Part shown: positions 1 through 4,158 of the stretch, in pieces
Position numbering within the stretch: the stretch's first letter is position 1
Layout of the letters: the number at the start of each line of letters is the position of its first letter
Assembly: GCF_030271215.1 (NCBI RefSeq)
Contig: NZ_JASNGB010000010.1
Location: 1 to 8,000, forward strand
DNA: 8,000 nt
Source of the DNA: Deinococcus rhizophilus
GTDB lineage: Bacteria > Deinococcota > Deinococci > Deinococcales > Deinococcaceae
Direction of reading: 5' to 3'
Translations under genes and position numbers: made by a program
The notes under the pieces: model-generated
What the model saw: the letters and a program-made list of their open reading frames with translations, nothing else
The model's database searches: none
Told to the model about the DNA's origin: nothing

Positions 1-6
1 AACTCT

Positions 7-339
7 TCACTTTGCGCTTCGTAGCAGCTTCCTTAAACCACCCCCTCTCTCGGTAAGACGAAGGACATTGAAGGCGCAAGGGGCCGCCGAGGGGGTGCCC
101 TTCTTGGTCTCGCAGCTCGGGTGGGGAAACGTTTTGCTCGTCGCCAAAGTCGCTAACTTGCCTAGTCCTTTTGCGAGCAGACGCAGCTTCTCTGACGGAC
201 CCCCATCGAGGACGCGCACGCCGTCGCCACCCCGCTCGGCGACATCCGTTAGCACCACCCTCCGGGAGTTGTCGGGGTGACAGGGGTTGAAGAGGTTGAG
301 CCCCTCAACCAAACTCAAACAGCTCCGGCAGAGCGACAT
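7..339 (-). CDS. Hypothetical 110-aa protein, weakly supported
   Basis: I do not recognise this protein. From the ATG at 339 it gives 110 residues beginning MSLCRSC and ending in a basic tail (RKLLRSAK). Near the N-terminus there is a CxxC pair and a further Cys in NPCHPD, which would fit a small metal-binding or zinc-ribbon fold, but no complete ribbon is visible. The middle (SRRVVLTDVAERGGDGVRVLDGG, residues about 27-49) reads like ordinary coding sequence. An in-frame GTG at 372 would add 11 residues; neither start has a good ribosome binding site. It lies downstream of, and on the same strand as, the 891-1634 and 518-904 genes, so it could be the last gene of that operon. It may also be a chance ORF or the remnant of a longer gene. 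Confidence 0.4.
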   Translation of the reverse strand: MSLCRSCLSLVEGLNLFNPCHPDNSRRVVLTDVAERGGDGVRVLDGGPSEKLRLLAKGLGKLATLATSKTFPHPSCETKKGTPSAAPCAFNVLRLTERGGGLRKLLRSAK

Positions 340-375
340 CGCAACTGTCCAGGAACCTGCCGACAGGCCCACGCC

Positions 376-507
376 TCAGATCTTCTGGCCCCTCCACCTC
401 CGTTTCGTGAGGCCCCTCGCGCATAGGAAGCGCGCCACTTTGCCGTTGTCCTTCCGGGCGATAGGGGGTGCGGCCGGGGCTTGAGGGCCACCGGCCACCG
501 CCCTCAT
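376..507 (-). CDS. Very small hypothetical ORF (43 aa), doubtful
   Basis: This is an ATG-started ORF of 43 residues, MRAVAGG to RWRGQKI, rich in Arg, Ala and Pro. It fills the gap between the 128-aa gene and the leftmost ORF; its TGA (378-376) lies three bases before an alternative GTG start for the next ORF. No Shine-Dalgarno is seen. The tight packing fits a small operon gene or the 5' half of a gene broken by the TGA, but composition alone could explain an ORF this short. If it is not coding, 340-517 holds nothing else I recognise. Confidence 0.2.
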   Translation of the reverse strand: MRAVAGGPQAPAAPPIARKDNGKVARFLCARGLTKRRWRGQKI

Positions 508-517
508 CTGCACGGCC

Positions 518-904
518 TTAAAGCAGGTCCGACTCCTCGAGCCCAGCAAAGATGGGGGCCGGATGCTGTACCGCCGCCGGTCCCTCCGAGGCCAGCACTG
601 GAGCTGGAGCACGGCTCCGCTTCTTCGGCGGCATCGGCTCGTCGTCCGCGGTGAACTGCAGGACGCCCACCCTCTTCACGCTCCAGGTTTTCGTCGAGAC
701 AGTTGCGCGCTCCTCGGTGACCAACCGAGCGATAGCGGCCAGGGCATAGGCATCCAGATCGCGGAGGTGGCCGTACAGCTGGTCTCGCAATTCGGTCACC
801 GTCGAGGCCTCCACCCGGCGCACCTCACCGTTCGAGGTGACCTCATAGACCACCCGGACTTGGGGGACGGGTGCACTCTTTTTCGGCCGCTTAGTTTTCG
901 TCAT
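518..904 (-). CDS. Hypothetical 128-aa protein, second gene of minus-strand operon
   Basis: I do not recognise a family. The ATG at 904 is preceded by AGGAGA (916-911) at good spacing, a clear ribosome binding site, so the longer in-frame extension upstream is rejected. The N-terminus is basic (MTKTKRPKKSAP). A compact central part, residues about 15-88, has a predicted beta strand (VRVVYEVTSNGEVRRVEA) followed by helix (VTELRDQLYGHLRDLDAYALAAIARLV) and another strand. A basic, Pro/Ala-rich segment (PPKKRSRAPAP) follows, then an acidic-hydrophobic C-terminus (LEESDLL). The start lies inside the end of the 891-1634 gene (14-nt overlap in a different frame), so the two are almost certainly co-transcribed and translationally coupled. 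The basic tails at both ends of the core are compatible with nucleic-acid contact; this is inference only. Confidence 0.8.
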   Translation of the reverse strand: MTKTKRPKKSAPVPQVRVVYEVTSNGEVRRVEASTVTELRDQLYGHLRDLDAYALAAIARLVTEERATVSTKTWSVKRVGVLQFTADDEPMPPKKRSRAPAPVLASEGPAAVQHPAPIFAGLEESDLL

Positions 905-1634
905 GCTGGATCTCCTGTAAGTCAGAAAGGCGTGCGCGTTTGGGGGCGCAGTAGCGCAGGTAAGGCATGTAGGGCCAGGCGGGAGGTGGCTCTTCGGGAT
1001 GCGTGGACCGCCAGACCCGCTGGCTGTACACCAGGAGATCAAACACGTCCTTTCGCACGCCCGCAAAGCCCGGGTAATGGCTCAGGTGGTCACCCAACCG
1101 CAGCAATTGCGTCCGTGCAACCAGGGGAGGGTGCTGCCGCCGGGCCACGACCTTGCCGGTTATTTTTCCGGCCTTGTTGGCATGTAACTGCCGTCCGCCA
1201 CGTCCCGTGACTGCCCTCGCGATGTGCTTGCGGTAGTAGGCCCGTGCCTGGTTGTTGAGGCGCCAGGTGAGGCGCTGGCCCTCTTGCCGTGTGAGCTCGT
1301 AATTGCGCCAGGTGAGTGGGGCGGCCGGGTCCAAACCGTCGAACCAATCCTCGCGGGAGCCCGACGGCTCGGCGTTGCTCATCAGCACGAGCGTGATGTG
1401 CTCACCCGTCGGCGGGAGGATCACCATTTGCACGACCGGGTACTTGGCGCGCCGCAGACTCGAGCGCAGGGTGTGGCTGGCGGTGATCGTGGGATACCGG
1501 TCAACCTGCCGCTGGGCAACCGCCTCGGCCTTGGCAATGGGTGCCTGAATGACCGCCACGATGGGTGACGCCCGCGCGAGGTGAAGGGTGGCCTGCAAGC
1601 CGCTGGTAACCGTCTGGTGATAGAGCAGATCCAT
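891..1634 (-). CDS. Hypothetical basic 247-aa protein, first gene of minus-strand operon
   Basis: I do not recognise a family. From the ATG at 1634 the product begins MDLLYHQTVTSG and is rich in Arg, Lys and His throughout. The densest patches are SLRRAKYP (residues about 58-65), RQEGQRLTWRLNNQARAYYRKHIARAVTGRGGRQ (about 109-142) and a C-terminal CAPKRARLSDLQ. No membrane segment or signal peptide is visible. A beta-like stretch (VVQMVILPPTGEHITLVLMSN, about 66-86) sits between helical segments. The start is uncertain: there is no strong Shine-Dalgarno, and the ATG falls in the 3' end (TATGG) of a repeat unit shared with the region upstream of the initiator. The stop overlaps the next gene by 14 nt. 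It is divergent from the putative large RNA at 1815-3271, so a role in binding that RNA or in replication is an attractive but untested inference. Confidence 0.8.
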   Translation of the reverse strand: MDLLYHQTVTSGLQATLHLARASPIVAVIQAPIAKAEAVAQRQVDRYPTITASHTLRSSLRRAKYPVVQMVILPPTGEHITLVLMSNAEPSGSREDWFDGLDPAAPLTWRNYELTRQEGQRLTWRLNNQARAYYRKHIARAVTGRGGRQLHANKAGKITGKVVARRQHPPLVARTQLLRLGDHLSHYPGFAGVRKDVFDLLVYSQRVWRSTHPEEPPPAWPYMPYLRYCAPKRARLSDLQEIQHDEN

Positions 1635-1650
1635 AGCTCGATGGTGCGGG

Positions 1651-1669
1651 CAGACCGGGTTGGACGCTG
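1651..1669 (-). repeat. Inverted copy of the spaced repeat found at 3782-3800
   Basis: On the minus strand this reads CAGCGTCCAACCCGGTCTG, identical over 19 nt to plus-strand 3782-3800. Similarity continues downstream: one mismatch, then CCGCACC, a divergent heptamer, then TATGG, about 40 nt in all. Here the terminal TATGG contains the start codon of the 891-1634 gene. A protein that binds the upstream initiator repeats could therefore also control this operon. Confidence 0.75.
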
Positions 1670-1697
1670 GGGTGGTCAGGCAAGGGCGAGCCAACTG

Positions 1698-1715
1698 GAT
1701 TAAGTTTTGATTAAG
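1698..1715 (+). promoter_or_regulatory. Direct repeat GATTAAG x2 at 11-bp period
   Basis: Two copies of GATTAAG (1698-1704 and 1709-1715), one helical turn apart, lie in an AT-rich patch flanked by the inverted arms CCAAC (1691-1695) and GTTGG (1716-1720). The patch is in the divergent region between the minus-strand operon and the putative large RNA, so it may be an operator or promoter element. No protein is assigned to it. Confidence 0.4.
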
Positions 1716-1745
1716 GTTGGGGCTTCGGCGGGATGCGTCAGGACG

Positions 1746-1762
1746 ATGTGCTGTGAGCACAT
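1746..1762. promoter_or_regulatory. 17-bp palindrome upstream of the large RNA
   Basis: ATGTGCT and AGCACAT are perfect inverted arms around GTG, followed by an AT-rich stretch (TATATGG). The position, about 50-70 bp before the proposed RNA 5' end and about 110 bp before the divergent operon, suits a dimeric regulator operator. It resembles CRP-type half-sites only loosely. A weak promoter-like pair further on (TTGAAT at 1788-1793 and TATGGT at 1808-1813) has only 14-nt spacing, so the transcription start is not fixed. Confidence 0.4.
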
Positions 1763-1983
1763 ATATGGATGTTCCAATCCGGGGGCATTGAATCGGTACG
1801 CTCTTCCTATGGTGCTGTCCTCGCCGGACAACCAAGGGGGTAGCTCGCCACTACTCCTACCTGACGTAGCTGCATGCTGGGGGAAATCCTCGCTGGTGCG
1901 GCTGCAACGCGGGCACTGGGGTGAGATTCCCTGGTTCTATGCGATCTACATCTGCTGGATTTGCGACGCGCAAGGAAGTTGGG

Positions 1984-2025
1984 CGACACGGGAACGGGTG
2001 CGTGGTGACACGGAACACCCTGTCG
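1984..2025 (+). other. GTGA-capped compound helix in the large RNA
   Basis: CGACA (1984-1988) pairs with TGTCG (2021-2025). After a 7-nt bulge, GGGTG (1996-2000) pairs with CACCC (2016-2020), and directly stacked on it CGTG (2001-2004) pairs with CACG (2009-2012), closing a GTGA (GNRA) tetraloop with a 3-nt bulge on the return strand. In all 14 Watson-Crick pairs form in one nested element. Confidence 0.7.
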
Positions 2026-2169
2026 AACTGGAAAGTACAAGGGGGGGCGGCCGGCGAAAGCTAAGGTCGAACCTCTTCCCCACAGGTGGGCGTCAGCATG
2101 GACCGTGAGGCCATGAGCTGCGGCGACGTGATGCAGGGTGATGGCCTGTGCGCGCGAGACGGGGCGGTA

Positions 2170-2191
2170 CTGCCCAGGGCAACCTGGGCAG
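2170..2191 (+). other. Perfect 9-bp hairpin with GCAA tetraloop
   Basis: Arms CTGCCCAGG and CCTGGGCAG enclose GCAA, a GNRA tetraloop in the plus sense. This is the strongest single local helix of the putative large RNA, and the GNRA loop is a candidate for a tertiary docking contact. Confidence 0.8.
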
Positions 2192-2219
2192 ATCGGCGGA
2201 TAGCTCAAGCCTGTAACGC

Positions 2220-2264
2220 CTCCAAGCACTGGGGGTGTGGGGTGCTGCCTTCGGGCACGTGGAG
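2220..2264 (+). other. Three-way-junction-like element with UUCG-capped arm
   Basis: CTCCA (2220-2224) pairs with TGGAG (2260-2264). Inside, AGCAC (2225-2229) pairs with GTGCT (2242-2246) with no unpaired base at the junction, and the adjoining GCC (2247-2249) pairs with GGC (2254-2256) around a TTCG tetraloop. Such exact abutment of helices is typical of structured RNA. Confidence 0.6.
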
Positions 2265-2959
2265 TAGGTGCTGGGAGCTGCCAGGTGACTGGCGGATGGA
2301 CGAGAGTCTAAACAAGGGTCGTGTGGGTAAACCGGGGTTTCGGAACATCTACCCGGCTAAAGGTTCCAATGGAGCTGACTGCACAGCGAGACACGGCGCC
2401 TTGCCCAGCGGGCCACAGCCATGCAGAGAGACATCTGCGGCAGAAGGTTCGGAGAACGTGGGAAGGTCTGCGGAACATCAACCTGATGCTCCATTCGGGA
2501 GCCAGCGCGGCGCAGACTGGGAGCGGCGGCAAGTAGGTTCAAGCGATTCGAGGCGAGGCGGGCGGCAACGTACCGTGCTCCCAAGCGTCGTGGACTGGTT
2601 GGCACAAGCTGATCAGGCCGAAAGCTGCCATCGGGAAAGGGTGTTCTTTGAACACCTGTGTGGAAGTCCGGCGAGGATGACGGCAGGGATTGCCGAGCAC
2701 CAGGACGTGGAGGGTTGGCCCCCGAGACGTCAGCGGCGTACCTGGCATGACGTCCAGCGACACCGTGGTCAAAATTCCAAGCATCACCAAAATGTCAAAG
2801 TGTCCTCAATCCTTGAGAGGCACGGTGCGGACTGCGCAGACGGCTTCGGCGGTCCTCAATCAGATTCCAAAGGGAGTAGGCGAGGTGATTCCACCAGACC
2901 CGCTCCACCAGGCTTGCCGTACTGTCCAGACCAGCACGTTCGGTCATGTTCAGGGCAAT

Positions 2960-3237
2960 GCCTCCGGACAACTCAACGTTGTCCACTCCTACACCAGTCC
3001 CGTCGCAGCACGTTGACGCGACAGGACATCGGAGCATCTGTTCCGAACCTCATTGAGATGGACCGCGACCCCGGTCAACGTCCACGCTTGCAAGACCTCT
3101 GGTCAGGCAAGCCCCTCATAACCACTGCAGCCTCAAGCTGCCCCTCACCCTGTGAGGACCGATGGACCGTCGCAGCGATGTGACGCTCTGTAAGACCGGC
3201 TCTTACTGCTAGAGCCAGCACACCTACTACTGGTGTG
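2960..3237 (+). other. Train of short hairpins at the 3' end of the large RNA
   Basis: Consecutive arms are 2966-2972/2978-2984, 3002-3006/3018-3022, 3029-3033/3042-3046, 3060-3063/3080-3083 with an inner 3067-3070/3073-3076, 3094-3097/3101-3104, 3127-3131/3137-3141, 3143-3148/3152-3157, 3168-3171/3182-3185, 3198-3203/3211-3216 and 3219-3224/3232-3237. The last two carry near-identical 7-nt loops, TACTGCT and TACTACT, on unrelated stems. That argues for selection on the loop and on pairing rather than sequence duplication. Confidence 0.65.
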
Positions 3238-3238
3238 T

Positions 3239-3271
3239 CCCCCTCGACTTAGGTCTTGGGGGTCTTTTTTT
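3239..3271 (+). terminator. Rho-independent terminator of the large RNA
   Basis: CCCCC (3239-3243) pairs with GGGGG (3258-3262); an inner GAC/GTC pairing closes a TTAG loop. The hairpin is followed by TC and a run of seven T (3265-3271). It is a canonical plus-strand intrinsic terminator with no plus-strand protein gene ending before it, which is strong evidence that 1815-3238 is transcribed rightward as a noncoding unit. Confidence 0.85.
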
Positions 3272-3324
3272 GGCTCGAAACGGAGAGCAAAAGCTGAAAA
3301 TCGCCCGAATGACCGGGCCGAATT

Positions 3325-3350
3325 GCAACCCCCCCGTCGGGGGTACTTGC
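3325..3350. other. Stem-loop just after the terminator
   Basis: CCCCC (3331-3335) and GGGGG (3339-3343) around GTC, with an outer GCAA (3325-3328)/TTGC (3347-3350) pairing. It lies at the left end of the noncoding replication region. It has no T-run, so it is not an obvious terminator; it could be part of the origin. Confidence 0.4.
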
Positions 3351-3443
3351 AGGCCAACCTGCTTGTCCTCCGTGGGATTGCGGTGCGTGGACACGGTCCG
3401 ACGGGCTCCCGCCGCTGCCTCAGCCTTGGTGAGGTCCGATCAA

Positions 3444-3861
3444 CGTCCAACCCGCCCCGACATCGTTGCAGACGGCATTTTCCTACGCCCTGCTTCGCGC
3501 CCACTTCGCCCGCAACCCAGCGTCCAACCCGCCCTGGGCACATCGTGAGGGGGTGCGATTTGCAAAGACTCTCAACCCGTCGTCCAACCGCCCCTGCCTC
3601 CAAGGCCGAGGTGTGGTCGTCGACTTCCCTGTCCCGGCGTTCCTCACCCCCCACAAGCCTGCACTGCGCGGTGGCGATGGGTCCCCAGGGGAGGCGACCT
3701 CCATTCACCGTCCAACCCGCACCAATACCGTCCTCTACGGCTTTGATCAAGCGGGACCTTGCGCCTCTCTCGCCTTTAGGCCAGCGTCCAACCCGGTCTG
3801 GCCGCACCCTGGAAGTATGGTCGACACCCCCCCCAGCACCCCCCCCACCGCGACCAACCCG
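3444..3861 (+). repeat. Six spaced iteron-like repeats, core CGTCCAACCCG
   Basis: Cores lie at 3444-3454, 3521-3531, 3581-3590 (one C missing), 3709-3719, 3785-3795 and 3851-3861 (CGACCAACCCG). Spacings are about 77, 60, 128, 76 and 66 bp. Similarity extends some 25-30 nt past several cores, commonly ending in a TATGG- or TACGG-like motif. A weaker match, GCAACCCGG, lies at 3941-3949. Repeated direct sites upstream of a replication initiator are typical of iterons or autoregulatory operators, although this spacing is wider and less regular than in classical iteron origins. The rest of 3272-3968 has no supported gene. It includes two runs of eight C (about 3827-3846), which could form unusual DNA structure. 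Confidence 0.6.
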
Positions 3862-3968
3862 GCCTGGTCGCAGGGTGGATCTATGACCCACCCGACCTCC
3901 CCCATCGTGCAGTTGGTCACGGATCACGGTATGCTGCTCAGCAACCCGGATCTGGACGAGCACCCCAG

Positions 3969-4136
3969 AAACGGGTTCACCCCCCGCGGGCCTGCCAGGG
4001 CCGTTTATCGCAGAGGGTGTCCGTGTAGCAAAACTCGAAGTTGTTTGTGCGTTGGGAGACGCACAGGCATCGGCCTGTGCCCAGGATACGCGCCTGGGCA
4101 TGCCCGGTCAACGGACCGGGAGGGTGCCTTGCACCC
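3969..4136 (+). promoter_or_regulatory. Array of hairpins, some mutually exclusive, in the initiator leader
   Basis: Perfect arms are AAACGG/CCGTTT (3969-3974/4001-4006), TGTGCGT/ACGCACA (4046-4052/4059-4065), GCACAGGC/GCCTGTGC (4061-4068/4073-4080), GCCCAGG/CCTGGGC (4079-4085/4093-4099), CCCGGTC/GACCGGG (4103-4109/4114-4120) and GGGTGC/GCACCC (4122-4127/4131-4136). The second and third share 4061-4065, and the third and fourth share 4079-4080, so they compete. The array ends 10 nt before the initiator's ribosome binding site. It may be a riboregulatory leader controlling copy number, or a structured single-strand initiation site; the sequence does not decide. Confidence 0.6.
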
Positions 4137-4158
4137 AGGGACGCGTAGGAGCGCAGTC

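Larger units (their letters stand above)
1815..3271 (+). ncRNA. Putative very large structured noncoding RNA (about 1.46 kb)
   Basis: No convincing protein gene covers this stretch, yet the plus strand is full of strong hairpins and ends in a Rho-independent terminator. Seen directly: 9-bp arms 2170-2178/2183-2191 with a GCAA loop; a compound helix at 1984-2025 capped by GTGA; a three-way-junction-like array at 2220-2264 with a TTCG-capped helix; 7-bp arms at 2640-2656 and 2966-2984; 5-bp hairpins at 2488-2502, 2681-2695, 3002-3022 and 3127-3141; 6-bp hairpins at 3143-3157, 3198-3216 and 3219-3237. GNRA and UUCG loops in the plus sense, with the terminator, fix the strand. The 5' end is approximate, near the first hairpin (TGTCC/GGACA, about 1816-1830). 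The long ORF inside it has a composition unlike protein. I see no group II intron domain V, no rRNA or tmRNA core and no reverse transcriptase. Function is unknown; an RNP scaffold or plasmid maintenance is speculation. Confidence 0.7.

Noticed and set aside
2098..3183. Long plus-strand open frame (about 361 codons from the ATG, with a weak AGGTGG upstream) over the hairpin-rich region
   Set aside because: The translation is rich in Cys, Trp, His, Gln and scattered charges with no recognisable fold or motif, and the region is better explained by strong RNA helices ending in a terminator. GC-rich DNA often has long chance ORFs. Kept as the main competing hypothesis for the large RNA.
1815..3271. 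Group II intron
   Set aside because: A GTGCG-like start exists near 1998, but I find no domain V-type 34-nt hairpin with a bulged AGC-GUUC pairing near any 3' end, no maturase or reverse transcriptase, and the unit ends in a Rho-independent terminator rather than an exon.
3401..3949. CRISPR array
   Set aside because: The repeats are short, degenerate and unevenly spaced (60-128 bp), with no constant repeat length or spacer length and no cas genes.
3145..4101. Minus-strand frame of 318 codons across the replication upstream region
   Set aside because: Arg/Gly-rich low-complexity translation with recurring segments that come from the spaced repeats; no start signal and no domain. It is a shadow of GC-rich repeat DNA.
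3466..4158. N-terminal extension of the initiator frame upstream of GTG 4159
   Set aside because: The extension translates repeats and hairpins into Pro/Arg-rich nonsense. The GTG at 4159 has a good AGGAG at seven bases and begins the recognisable domain.
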